Below are positions 38,131 through 47,234 of a DNA stretch of 64,000 nucleotides, in pieces. Origin of the DNA: JAJDZL01 sp965221175. GTDB taxonomy: Bacteria > Pseudomonadota > Gammaproteobacteria > Arenicellales > JAJDZL01. The stretch spans positions 992,001-1,056,000 of the forward strand of contig OZ244867.1 in the NCBI GenBank assembly GCA_965221175.1, written 5' to 3'. Under the pieces are notes generated by a model. The model was not told the DNA's origin, searched no databases, and saw only the letters and a program-made list of their open reading frames with translations. The number at the start of each line of letters is the position of its first letter. Position 1 is the first letter of the stretch. A program made the translations under genes and the position numbers.

Positions 38131-39681
38131 TCAACGCGGACTCATGTATTCGCGTGGCAATCGAATTGGAAACTGTTCGCGTAAAACAGCGTCAGTCGCA
38201 TCGTCTATGTAGCGCGGATAGTGGCTCGACAGAATTTGTTCAACATAGCTCTGTGATTTCTGGATGACATCGGTTGAACCCTGTTCTGCCCATTCTTTCG
38301 GGCTGGTGCGATCACCTACTTCCGGATACACATAATCTTTCTGCATCAGGTTTATCGTCTGGTCATGCCCGAGATAGTGACTGGGACCATCTACGCAAAC
38401 GTCGCGCATGACTTCGATTGATATTGATTCGTCAGTGACTTCAATACCTCGCACCGAACGATTAACGGCTCCGAGCATATCGTTATCAATTACAAAACTC
38501 TCTAGGCTTACTCCCAGCAGGCTCGCGTGCATTCCAGCAGATTCGTAAACCATGTTCGCACCACAGTGTCCTGCCAGTGAAGTCGTGTAACCCTTTTCAA
38601 ATCCAGATTGAGCATCCGGCAGTTTTGAATCTGCCATACCAGCCGCAATGCCGGTCGGAAGATCATAGAATCTACCCATCTGACCGCAAGCGGCCATTAG
38701 AATTGCCTGCTCGCCACTGCCTCCACTCATCGCTCCTGTTCTAAGATCAGAAACAAACGGCCAGATTCCGAGAATTGCCGGGTGACTTTTGCTGATCGAA
38801 TTCACGTAGACCAAGCCAGCTAGTGTTTCTGCTACTTCTTGTACAACCGCTCCCGCCAGCGACGCCGGACTGGTCGCACCCGCTTGCCCAGCAGCAAGGA
38901 GCAGAATCGGCATTCCTGCACGTACCGTATTTTCCAGCACTGCACAAGCATCTTCAGCAAAACGAAGCGGTGGAACGACAAAACACGAAGACGAACTGAC
39001 AAAAGGCCGCGCTCGCCACTGGTCTTCTCCACCGGCAACAATGTGAAGCATCTTCATCGTTTCATCAAAGTGTTCCGGAAGCACCCAACTCGTTCCGACA
39101 TGTTTCGAAGTGCCGGAAATACATGCGTAACAGGTATTCAAATCCAGTTCATAGGGGATTTCCATGTCTCGACAGACAACGGAACGCTGAAAGAAATGTA
39201 TGTGTTCCATTGAATCAACGATTCGGGCGATATCATACAAATCGGCCAATTTAGATTCTCGATACTCCCTGGTTTCGAGATCAACGACATGTACAGCGGC
39301 ACCAGCAGTGCCAAAATAAATTCTGGTATCGGAAAGTTCCAAATCATGTTTTGGATCCCTTCCGCACAGAACATAGTTTCGACACGCATCCGCAATGGTG
39401 TCCTCTACTAGTGAACGAGGAAACGTGAGCCGTCCTTCGCTGGTATATTTGCCGCCAGCCTTGGTTACTAGTTCGATACAGGACGGAATGGCTTGCGAAA
39501 GCCCGAGATTTTCAAGCACGTCCATAACAGCTTCGTTGATTTTCTGTACTTGAGGCGGAGTCAAAGGCTCGAATCGCCCGCCTCGCATACCTGGTCGTAC
39601 TGCTTTATCTTCTTCCGCTAGCGGTGCTGCACGCAGAGCCTTCCGAGCAGCTCTTCCTCCAAGTCGCCTTGCTTCTGCCAT
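38131..39681 (-). CDS. MttB-like corrinoid methyltransferase (trimethylamine methyltransferase family, no pyrrolysine)
   Basis: 516 aa, MttB superfamily. The Arg-rich start (GGRAARKALRAAP), RGGRFEPLTPPQVQKI, ALTKAGGK-like VTKAGGKYTSEGRLTFP, YVLCGRDP, LVYVNSISKSHPAILGIWPF and CVDGPSHYLGHDQT fit the family. The frame is continuous with no internal amber codon, as in the non-pyrrolysine branch that includes glycine betaine methyltransferase MtgB. It would transfer a methyl group from a quaternary amine to a corrinoid protein. The only carrier and activator visible are in the 8-11 kb operon. BKACE follows 30 bp downstream. Confidence 0.9.
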   Translation of the reverse strand: MAEARRLGGRAARKALRAAPLAEEDKAVRPGMRGGRFEPLTPPQVQKINEAVMDVLENLGLSQAIPSCIELVTKAGGKYTSEGRLTFPRSLVEDTIADACRNYVLCGRDPKHDLELSDTRIYFGTAGAAVHVVDLETREYRESKLADLYDIARIVDSMEHIHFFQRSVVCRDMEIPYELDLNTCYACISGTSKHVGTSWVLPEHFDETMKMLHIVAGGEDQWRARPFVSSSSCFVVPPLRFAEDACAVLENTVRAGMPILLLAAGQAGATSPASLAGAVVQEVAETLAGLVYVNSISKSHPAILGIWPFVSDLRTGAMSGGSGEQAILMAACGQMGRFYDLPTGIAAGMADSKLPDAQSGFEKGYTTSLAGHCGANMVYESAGMHASLLGVSLESFVIDNDMLGAVNRSVRGIEVTDESISIEVMRDVCVDGPSHYLGHDQTINLMQKDYVYPEVGDRTSPKEWAEQGSTDVIQKSQSYVEQILSSHYPRYIDDATDAVLREQFPIRLPREYMSPR

Positions 39682-39758
39682 TATTAGGTTCTACCAGTTA
39701 GAGGGGCTACATAGTATCTGTAACGAGTCAATAAGTGTTCAGCTTTGTGTCTGTTCAA

Positions 39759-40910
39759 TCAAGCAACTAACAAGTCTAGTCCGTGCCGGCTTAGTTTTTG
39801 CAAACCGTTTTCGGTTACGCGAAATGTCTCGCCGAGTGTCATCGCGAAAGAGTTTTCCGAATCAAACAGAATCATGTGCAGAAAATATATCATGTTCGGT
39901 TGAATTACAGCCGGATTGTCCGCATAGAACATTGGCCAATCCATCCAAGTCGGAGCGAATGTGGTGCCTAAGCTGTATCCACAAGCGTTCATTCGCATAT
40001 TTTGGAACCCATTTTCGTCCATTACCTGCGCATGTGCAGTGAATACTTCCCCTGCAGTCGCTCCCGGTTTCAGAGTGTTCTGGCATGCATGCATCGCTTC
40101 TTCGCAAGCCTGATGCATGGCGAGTTGGTGAGGATTTGGATTTCCTACAATAATCGTACGCATCAAGCACGCGTGGTAGTGACGATAGACTCCCGCGAAT
40201 TCAAGAGTCAGTTGATCACTGTCAGAAAGATGACGCCTGCCGGTATGATAGCGGCAAAGCAATGCGTTCTCCCCGGATCCAAGAATGAATTCATTGGCTG
40301 GATCATCCCCTCCCCCGTGATAAATGGCTCCGTGCATAGCCGCCAAAATGTCGCCTTCAAATACCCCTGGGGCGGTCAAGCGGATCGCCTCGTCCAAGGC
40401 GTCATCAGCGAGTTCGGCAGCTCGCTCTACATAAACGATTTCGGCCGGAGATTTTATGACTCGCAAACGGCTAACTAGATCTGACGCGTCTTCCAGCTCG
40501 CAATATTTACTGAGAATCGAATTGATACGGTGCCAAAGTTGCGCAGTCAACCCATAAGCATGCAACTCAATAGCTAGACGTCTCCCTCTACACTGGAAAT
40601 CGTCAAGCATTGCGATGAGGTCTTCTGCGGGATTGTGTCCAGCCTGATCGACCCACACGCGAATATCCTGAATTGTGGACGTGATCTGAGCCTGCAATAA
40701 ATCGGGTGTACGAGTCAATAAAGAGTACTCCCCGCTAGAGTCAAGATACAGGCATTGAAAAAAGCAATAACCAAAAGTGTCGTATCCAGTCAGATAGTAC
40801 ATGCTTTCCTGCCTGAAAATCAATATTCCATCTAAGCCGTCCTGCTTGAGACGTGAATTTACTTCTTGTCTTCGCGACTGATATTCTGCTTCTGAAAACT
40901 GTATTGTCAT
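39759..40910 (-). CDS. M24-family protein, creatinase/ectoine-hydrolase-like (metal ligands lost)
   Basis: 383 aa pita-bread fold: an N-terminal creatinase-like domain (MYYLTGYDTFGYCFFQCL, RVIKSPAEIVYVERAAELA) and a C-terminal catalytic domain. At the place of the two metal-binding Asp residues of true peptidases it has Glu237 (TLEFAGVY) and Cys248 (YHACLMRT), so the dinuclear metal site is probably missing. Creatinase and some amide hydrolases of this fold also work without metal. Substrate candidates are ectoine, creatine-like or betaine-linked amides; the MttB/BKACE neighbours favour a nitrogenous osmolyte. It is the first gene of the minus-strand block. Confidence 0.8.
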   Translation of the reverse strand: MTIQFSEAEYQSRRQEVNSRLKQDGLDGILIFRQESMYYLTGYDTFGYCFFQCLYLDSSGEYSLLTRTPDLLQAQITSTIQDIRVWVDQAGHNPAEDLIAMLDDFQCRGRRLAIELHAYGLTAQLWHRINSILSKYCELEDASDLVSRLRVIKSPAEIVYVERAAELADDALDEAIRLTAPGVFEGDILAAMHGAIYHGGGDDPANEFILGSGENALLCRYHTGRRHLSDSDQLTLEFAGVYRHYHACLMRTIIVGNPNPHQLAMHQACEEAMHACQNTLKPGATAGEVFTAHAQVMDENGFQNMRMNACGYSLGTTFAPTWMDWPMFYADNPAVIQPNMIYFLHMILFDSENSFAMTLGETFRVTENGLQKLSRHGLDLLVA

Positions 40911-41240
40911 GTAAAGATGCGCGATAAAATTCTAGCAACAGAGAAAGCATATATTATCCATCAAGCATAAATTTTACTAACTGCTTAATTGAGGTGAATG
41001 AGTGAGTATTACTCCACTTGGCGAAGCACAAATCTCTTTCGCTTTGGATGGCTGATATTATAAATTCGTCAGCATGATTTGACGTTATCCATTCTAGCGA
41101 AACTGCCTGTTGAGACCAACTCTCCTGAGCGAGGTAAAATCGATTTTCGAGAGTGCATATAATGCTTGGAATTATGAGTTTACCATGCCAACAAAGAGAA
41201 TTTGCGTTACGCTCCAACTTCTGCTGAAGTGTTGAACAGA
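40911..41240. other. 330-bp divergent intergenic region
   Basis: It separates the M24 gene from the PhyH gene, so promoters for both directions must be here. A minus-strand frame (40954-41253) is open but matches nothing I know and overlaps the PhyH start. No RNA gene or operator was recognised. Confidence 0.4.
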
Positions 41241-42074
41241 ATGCCGAATACACTATCCAAAGAAGACATTCAGAAATTCCACGAAGATGGCTTCACTTCC
41301 GCTGTCAGGGTGATATCCGAACATGACGCCGTCGAATATCGCAATCGGCTTCAAGCGATTGAATCGGTAGTTGGAAAATTGCAGGGCGGCAGAAGACTTA
41401 AGTGCCATTTGCAGTACAAATGGGTTTCTGACTTGATTCGAACTCCTTCAATCGTAGACAGAGTTCAAGAGCTTCTAGGCCCCGACATCCTGTGCTGGGG
41501 AACGGACATGTGGGTCAAAGAACCGAATAACGCCAAGTTTGTGTCCTGGCATCAGGACAGTGAGTACTGGGGAATTGATGGTAATCAATTACTCACCGCC
41601 TGGATTGCGCTGTCGCCGGCAACCGTAGAGAGCGGATGCATGCGGATGCTGCCAGGAAGCCATCTGAAAGAAGGACTTCCGCATGAAGACACTTTTCAGG
41701 AAGATAACATGCTGACTCGAGGCCAAACAATCTACCAAGGCATAGATGAAAGCAAAGCAGTTGACATAGAAGTTGGCACTGGTGAAGCAGTGTTCTTCAC
41801 CTATCGCATTGCTCACGCTTCACATCCCAATCGGGGAAAAGACCGTCGCATTGGCATCGCCATTCGATATGTCTCCCCAGCCGCCAAGCAGCTAAAATCT
41901 GACTGGGACAGCGCAACACTGATTCGTGGTGAAGACAAATACGGCAACTTTGTTCACGAGCCTGAACCAACCATGGACTTTGATCCGGTCGCACTGGAAT
42001 TTCATAAGAAATCTAACGAGAATTATATGAACATACTCTACTCTGGTACTGACTGGGCGACCCATAGAACTTGA
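41241..42074 (+). CDS. phytanoyl-CoA dioxygenase family protein (Fe(II)/2-oxoglutarate)
   Basis: 277 aa from the ATG at 41241; a TTG at 41202 would add 13 residues, but NTLSKEDIQKFHEDGF is the normal PhyH start. The 2-His-1-Asp site is SWHQDSEYWG (His104, Asp106) with the distal His in YRIAHASHPN, and a 2-oxoglutarate-binding Arg follows in DRRIGIAIRYV. SPATVESGCMRMLPGSH is typical. It would hydroxylate a small molecule; the family includes ectoine hydroxylase EctD, but I see no EctD-specific signature. It is followed 103 bp later by an ornithine cyclodeaminase-like gene in the same direction. Confidence 0.88.
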   Translation: MPNTLSKEDIQKFHEDGFTSAVRVISEHDAVEYRNRLQAIESVVGKLQGGRRLKCHLQYKWVSDLIRTPSIVDRVQELLGPDILCWGTDMWVKEPNNAKFVSWHQDSEYWGIDGNQLLTAWIALSPATVESGCMRMLPGSHLKEGLPHEDTFQEDNMLTRGQTIYQGIDESKAVDIEVGTGEAVFFTYRIAHASHPNRGKDRRIGIAIRYVSPAAKQLKSDWDSATLIRGEDKYGNFVHEPEPTMDFDPVALEFHKKSNENYMNILYSGTDWATHRT

Positions 42075-42177
42075 AGGTTTGATTGCTGTTTCTGGATTCC
42101 CACTAGTGCTTATATAAAGCAATTACCGAATGTCACTTACCTGACAATGTCTAACTGAATTGCATAAATCTAATTCG

Positions 42178-43125
42178 ATGCTCTTGATCAACGCCAATGA
42201 TGTCCACCGTGCCTGCGTTTATCCAGAACTTGTAAGCACACTGGAAAATTTCCATCGCGAATCGCCTGCCGACCTGAAGGACATGCTCCTGTCGAGCATC
42301 CAGGAAAATCCAGCTGCAGAAAACCACGCGCTGATTCGAGCGGCTTGGAATCATGGATGCGCTCTGGGCTTGAAAGCGGCCACAATTTTCCCTAACAACA
42401 CAATTGAGTCGGACCTGCCGACAATCCATGCTGTGTACACGCTGTTTGATGGGCTAAATGGCATTCCAGTGGCAGTAATTGATGGAACTTCGATGACTTA
42501 CTACAAAACAGCAGCAGACTCGGCGTTGGGTTCCAAATTTCTCGCAAACAAGAACATCACGTCAATGGCAATGATCGGTGCAGGGGCTATGGCACCACAT
42601 CTGATACGAGCCCATTGTGAAATTCACCGTTCTATTCAGACCGTGACGGTCTGGAATCGAACCGCCTGCAAGGCCAAAGAGTTAGCGGATTGTATTGATA
42701 TTCCGAATGTCAAAATTCTAGCCAGCGAAGACATTGAAGCAACAGTATCCAATGCACAGCTTGTAAGCTCTGCAACAATGACCAAGGATCCGATCATTTT
42801 CGGCGACTGGATAGCGCCTGGCGTACATTTGGATCTCATCGGAGCATACAGGCTCGACATGCGAGAGGTGGACGATGAAGCAATTCAAAAATCCAGAATA
42901 TTTGTGGATTCGCGTAAATCCACGATTGGCGAAATTGGTGAAATCACAATTCCGATGCAAAGCGGAATCATTGGTGAAAACGACATTCTGGCCGACTTAT
43001 ATGAACTTTGTTCCGGCGTAAAGCAAGGACGAGAATCACAGGAAGAAATTACGTTATTCAAGAATGGCGGTGGTGGACATCTTGATTTGATGACCGCACA
43101 ATATATCCACAACAAACTTCAATAA
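42178..43125 (+). CDS. ornithine cyclodeaminase/mu-crystallin family protein
   Basis: 315 aa from the ATG at 42178; the upstream TTG at 42160 adds six residues without a ribosome binding site. Landmarks are LKAATIFPNN, GIPVAVIDGTSMTYYKTAADSALGSKFLA, the NAD-binding MAMIGAGAMAPHLIRA, VTVWNRTACKAKELA and HLDLIGAYRLDMREVDDE. The family includes ornithine cyclodeaminase, ketimine/pyrroline reductases and EutC of ectoine use. The specific reaction is not deducible. It converges on the SulP gene with only 9 bp between. Confidence 0.88.
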   Translation: MLLINANDVHRACVYPELVSTLENFHRESPADLKDMLLSSIQENPAAENHALIRAAWNHGCALGLKAATIFPNNTIESDLPTIHAVYTLFDGLNGIPVAVIDGTSMTYYKTAADSALGSKFLANKNITSMAMIGAGAMAPHLIRAHCEIHRSIQTVTVWNRTACKAKELADCIDIPNVKILASEDIEATVSNAQLVSSATMTKDPIIFGDWIAPGVHLDLIGAYRLDMREVDDEAIQKSRIFVDSRKSTIGEIGEITIPMQSGIIGENDILADLYELCSGVKQGRESQEEITLFKNGGGGHLDLMTAQYIHNKLQ

Positions 43126-43134
43126 ACACTCAGG

Positions 43135-44763
43135 TCAGTCTTGCTTCTTTTGATAAAGAAGATTGGCAGCAACTTGTCGTGCCTCATCTAGCGTTTCGAC
43201 CAGTTGCTCTTTTGGTACATTATCCAGAATATTGAGAGAGTCCAGAGTCTTCGCAACCGGTCCCTTGACTCCCATAACAATACACTCTGTCTGTTCTTTC
43301 TGAGCAGAGTATATCAACTGTAATACGAGCATGGCAGCACTGTCATCAAGACTCGTAGTATCCGAGAAATCAAAAATTACGACTTCATGGTCCTTAACAT
43401 CGGCACTGATTACAACCACAAGTCTATTGGCAGATGCAACTGTGAATCTTCCCTTGAGCACTACCAGGCCGACCTGTGCTGAAAACATGTCAGCCCCATC
43501 TGCTCCCTCAATATCAGAGAAAAAATCGCTGTCCAACAGCGGCACAGAAACAACGCTATCGAGTTCCAACCGTTCCAGTTGGAGTGCGTGGGACATTCCC
43601 GCTGCAATCAATCCAATTGCCACCGCGGTAACCAAATCGACAAACACTGTAAGCCCTAATGTCAACAGCATGACGAAAATATGTTCCCGCCGGATACGGT
43701 GCATACGAACCACCATTCGCCAATCAATGGTGTCCCATCCGACTTTCATCAAAATTGCCGCCAAGGCAGCGAGCGGAATTGGTTCGACAAACCTTCCCAG
43801 TCCCAGCACAAGACCCAACAATAGTATTGCGCACAGTGCACCTGACACTTGAGTTGATCCGCCAGCCCGTATGTTGGCAACCGTGCCCACGGCGCTGGCA
43901 GAACCGGGCAGCGCCCCAAAGAGTCCAGCAACTATATTGCCAATTCCTTGGCCAATCAATTCTTTATTTGGTTTATGTTGGGTGCCGGTCAGTGAATCTG
44001 CGACTAATGAAGCCAAGAGGCTGTTTATAGAACCGAGCAGAGCAAGAATCAGTGCAGGTTCTATCGCTTTGATCAAGAAAGTGAGGGGAGGCAGTCCAAT
44101 CTGCAGCGATGGCAGACCCGTTGGGACCTGACCGATGACCGGAGCGTCGTTCAGCCACAGAACCCCCAGTAAAGTACCGACAATCAACGCGACAAGTGGT
44201 GCAGGCAGGCGTCGATTCAGTCTGGTTGGCCAAAATGCTGCCACAACCAGAGTTACAGCAGCGATAATCATGGCGCTGATGTTGATGTTGCCGAGCGTTT
44301 CCGGCATTGCTTTCAACGCCCCCACTGCTCCACCAAATGCAGGAGGCAATCCGAGAAATGGCCTTGTCTGAATCAGTATAATGATGATACCGATGCCAGA
44401 CATGAATCCGGAGACAACTACATATGGTGTGTACGCAACAAATCGGCCAATTTTCGATACACCTAGAACCACCTGGAAGAGTCCGGCTAGTACAACAACT
44501 GTCAGAGCCTCAGTAAGGGTGGAGGAATATACAGTGATGACGGCCGCCATTGCGATTGCCATAGGCGCTGTGGGACCGGAAATTTTTGATTTAGTGCCGC
44601 CGAATATCGCTGAGAAGAAACCAACCGAGATTGCACCGTAGAGGCCGGCGGCAGCTCCCATCCCAGATGCAATGCCAAAAGCGAGTGCAACTGGTAAAGC
44701 CACGATCATCGAAATCACTCCGCCAAAGAAATCGCCGCGTAGTGTACTTAAATCATATTTCAC
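43135..44763 (-). CDS. SulP-family anion transporter with STAS domain
   Basis: 542 aa. The membrane domain has about 10-12 segments; it begins LRGDFFGGVISMIVALPVALAFGIASG and carries FGGTKSKISGPTAPMAIAMAA, the family fingerprint. The C-terminal STAS domain (about 430-530) includes VVIFDFSDTTSLDDSAAMLVLQ with the conserved Asp-Thr-Thr loop. It moves sulfate, bicarbonate or dicarboxylates across the inner membrane. GTG start. Substrate cannot be told from sequence. Confidence 0.93.
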   Translation of the reverse strand: MKYDLSTLRGDFFGGVISMIVALPVALAFGIASGMGAAAGLYGAISVGFFSAIFGGTKSKISGPTAPMAIAMAAVITVYSSTLTEALTVVVLAGLFQVVLGVSKIGRFVAYTPYVVVSGFMSGIGIIIILIQTRPFLGLPPAFGGAVGALKAMPETLGNINISAMIIAAVTLVVAAFWPTRLNRRLPAPLVALIVGTLLGVLWLNDAPVIGQVPTGLPSLQIGLPPLTFLIKAIEPALILALLGSINSLLASLVADSLTGTQHKPNKELIGQGIGNIVAGLFGALPGSASAVGTVANIRAGGSTQVSGALCAILLLGLVLGLGRFVEPIPLAALAAILMKVGWDTIDWRMVVRMHRIRREHIFVMLLTLGLTVFVDLVTAVAIGLIAAGMSHALQLERLELDSVVSVPLLDSDFFSDIEGADGADMFSAQVGLVVLKGRFTVASANRLVVVISADVKDHEVVIFDFSDTTSLDDSAAMLVLQLIYSAQKEQTECIVMGVKGPVAKTLDSLNILDNVPKEQLVETLDEARQVAANLLYQKKQD

Positions 44764-45005
44764 AACGATCCGTCCTTTACTACATTCATCAAAAGTTGGC
44801 TATTATGTATCAACAGCTGAATCGTTCTTCGTTTGCAAAATTATCCAAAAATCCCGCTCGCCATAGTTGGACATTGTTCTTGGGCAAAAAATTAGATGTC
44901 CGTTCAGTTATAAGTTTTCAGGAGTACGGGAATTTCCTAGATCAATTTGCTTCATGTAATTCAATCGATACTCACGCAATATAGTAAAGGAGTATTACAG
45001 TAGAA

Positions 45006-45336
45006 TTGAAAAATTACAAATTGCGACTGACGGGTTTCGAGAAAAATAGCGGAGAAGTAAGTGTCAACAGACTCCAACAAGTGATTCATCCTCTACACAA
45101 AACAATTGAGTCTGCAACCCGATTGTTGGTCACTGGCAGGAGTGCTGGGATGGTTACAAAACCTGGTTGGCTTCGCGCAAGCGTTGACTCCATGATTACT
45201 GGAATTGAAATCTGGATCTACGGTACTTGACATCGCAGCTCCTTTTCTTGGCGACACTGCCCATGAACAGATTTCCTAACAGGATTTATGGTATGAAAAG
45301 CCAAACTTCAACGAGACTGTACTTGATCTTGCGTTT
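45006..45336 (+). pseudogene. decayed gene of unknown family (frameshift plus in-frame stop)
   Basis: The first frame gives KNYKLRLTGFEKNSGEV and later TKPGWLRASVDSMITG. At about 45198-45205 the sense shifts to the next frame, which reads ELKSGSTVLDIAAPFLGD and TAHEQIS, then hits TAA at 45277-45279. The same frame then resumes as QDLWYEKPNFNETVLDLA. The joined reading is coherent, which is why I call a pseudogene and not chance frames. It is also cut short, ending before the opposing M48 gene. The family is not recognised. Confidence 0.6.
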
Positions 45337-45376
45337 TTTTTGGCTACCATTTCCTGTTCCAGGTTATTCTCAATTT

Positions 45377-46987
45377 TCAAGGGTACGAGCGGTACGGTTG
45401 CGACGGGTACGAGTAGGAGTTGACTGGATTGGCCCGAACTACGCGAACATCCACTTCAACGTAATCTTCTTCCCGATAATGTATGCCACTTTCCAATGCC
45501 ACTAAGGCACAAGCAGGAAGTCGCTTCTTCAGCACCCTACGGTAAACCTGATAGCCATTGATTGTTGCTGCGATGTGGACTTCGATATTCTGAAACGCAT
45601 ATGCAGTCGAATTCTCCACCTTGACAAAAACTTGCCTTTGTTCAAAAAATGGTTCCGCAGTAATGTACCGCCACGGAGCATCGACGACATCGAGCATAAT
45701 GAAATCCTTATGAGCAGCTTGGCGGAATTCGCCGTTGGCTTCAACGACAGACCAAAAGAGGCTTTTGGCATATTCGCGATCTCCGTCCTGCAAAACGATT
45801 TTACCCAAAGCATAGGTAGCTAGTTCAGTTTGTAACAGACTGATGCTCTGTTCAAGGTCGATACGGGCATTTGTTTGCCGATTGAGAGCGTCATAAGCGA
45901 GGCCGCGACCCAGATAGTGCTCGTAATAATCCGGACCACGCCTTATTGCTGCGTCGTAAGATTTTATGGCTGCACGGTAGCGTCCCTGGCGTGCGAACGC
46001 CTGTCCCTTGATACCATAGAAAATTGACTCATGTGGCTCCTGTTCAATCGCTTCTGCTACGATGTGGAGAGCATTCTTAGGAGATTTATCAAGAAGTTTC
46101 CTCGCTTGGTCTGCCCGAGTGTAGGCGGAGTGACGAGCGCGCAGATACGCAAGCCGATTCTTATAGCGATCACGTCCGAGTTCACCACCTGCTGGAAATT
46201 CATCTAGTGCTACTTTGTTGTTCTCCAATCGCTCGATCGACGGCGGATGGCTTGTAAACAATCCAATCAACCAGTTATTTTCGTTTCCCTCTGCAAGAGC
46301 TACAAACTTCTCCTGAACCGTCACCGCAGCAATCGTGTCATAGCCTGTAGCGTGCATGTATTTAATGCCATAGTAGTCTGCCAGGCGTTCTTTTTCGCGG
46401 CTGTATTTCTGGTTGATCAGGTGAAGTGCCACTCCGCCGAAACCGACAACGTAACTGGAGTATTTTATGTCGTCGCCTGCGAGTAGAACGCCAAGTAGGA
46501 CCAGTTGTACTATGAGTTCACGATTCAATTTTTGAACACCATGTCTTGCAGCGGCGTGTACGATTTCGTGACCGAGCACGGCTGCGAGTTCCGCCTCATT
46601 TTCCAGTTCCACTAGAAGGCTACGGTTAATAGCAATTTTTCCACCAGGCAACGTCCAAGCGTTTGGGGTACTGTTGTTTAGAATGACGAATTCAAAGGGC
46701 AATGCCCGATCACTCACGTCTGCGATTCGCTGCCCGACAGATGCTACGTATTCGGTCAGGGCCGGGTCTAATTTGTACTGCCCACCTTCGGATTGTTGGG
46801 CATACGGATAATATGTTTCCCCAATTTCAACTTCGTCAGCGGTGGAATAGAGCGAAAACTCTTTCTTACCCGTAACCGGGTTGGCAGAACAACCGGCAAG
46901 GGCAAGTAAAATCAATAGAAGAGTAAAAATCCGCGATGTTTTGGTACACTGCGGTACTGACGCTACAGAATAAATGCGCACAACCAT
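45377..46987 (-). CDS. M48-family zinc metalloprotease lipoprotein with TPR repeats (BepA/YfgC-like)
   Basis: 536 aa. The signal peptide ends in a lipobox LLALAGC (Cys33), so it is a lipoprotein facing the periplasm. The M48 domain holds the zinc motif HEIVH (140-144) and the third ligand in SREKERLADYYG. Downstream are TPR-type helices (KNALHIVAEAIEQEPHESIFYGIKGQAF, YRAAIKSYDAAIRRGPDYYEHYLGRGLAYDAL in sequence). The C-terminus is Tyr/Pro/Ser-rich. Relatives act in outer-membrane protein quality control. It is slightly longer than BepA because of an extra C-terminal beta region. Confidence 0.9.
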   Translation of the reverse strand: MVVRIYSVASVPQCTKTSRIFTLLLILLALAGCSANPVTGKKEFSLYSTADEVEIGETYYPYAQQSEGGQYKLDPALTEYVASVGQRIADVSDRALPFEFVILNNSTPNAWTLPGGKIAINRSLLVELENEAELAAVLGHEIVHAAARHGVQKLNRELIVQLVLLGVLLAGDDIKYSSYVVGFGGVALHLINQKYSREKERLADYYGIKYMHATGYDTIAAVTVQEKFVALAEGNENNWLIGLFTSHPPSIERLENNKVALDEFPAGGELGRDRYKNRLAYLRARHSAYTRADQARKLLDKSPKNALHIVAEAIEQEPHESIFYGIKGQAFARQGRYRAAIKSYDAAIRRGPDYYEHYLGRGLAYDALNRQTNARIDLEQSISLLQTELATYALGKIVLQDGDREYAKSLFWSVVEANGEFRQAAHKDFIMLDVVDAPWRYITAEPFFEQRQVFVKVENSTAYAFQNIEVHIAATINGYQVYRRVLKKRLPACALVALESGIHYREEDYVEVDVRVVRANPVNSYSYPSQPYRSYP

Positions 46988-47234
46988 TTAACCGTTTCGA
47001 TTCTTGAATTGGATTTGCATTATTCAATATTTGAGTAATTCATTCACCTGTTGCGGACCGGCCCATCGCTAACCTGCATGACCACTATTGTAAATATATT
47101 TCATCGGACTCGTTTTGCGTTAAATTTGCTCTATTTACTACGAGTCTTCAGGTTTGAATTTATTCTCAGATTTGAGGCCATCTACACTGAATCGATCCAT
47201 ATTCAAACAGCTCATTCAATTGGTCAGCGGTCAA

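Noticed and set aside
38131..39681. Pyrrolysine-containing MttB
   Set aside because: The 516-codon frame has no internal TAG, so it belongs to the non-pyrrolysine branch.
40954..41253. A 99-codon minus-strand open frame between the M24 and PhyH genes
   Set aside because: No motif, overlaps the PhyH start and the divergent promoter region; composition alone does not support coding.
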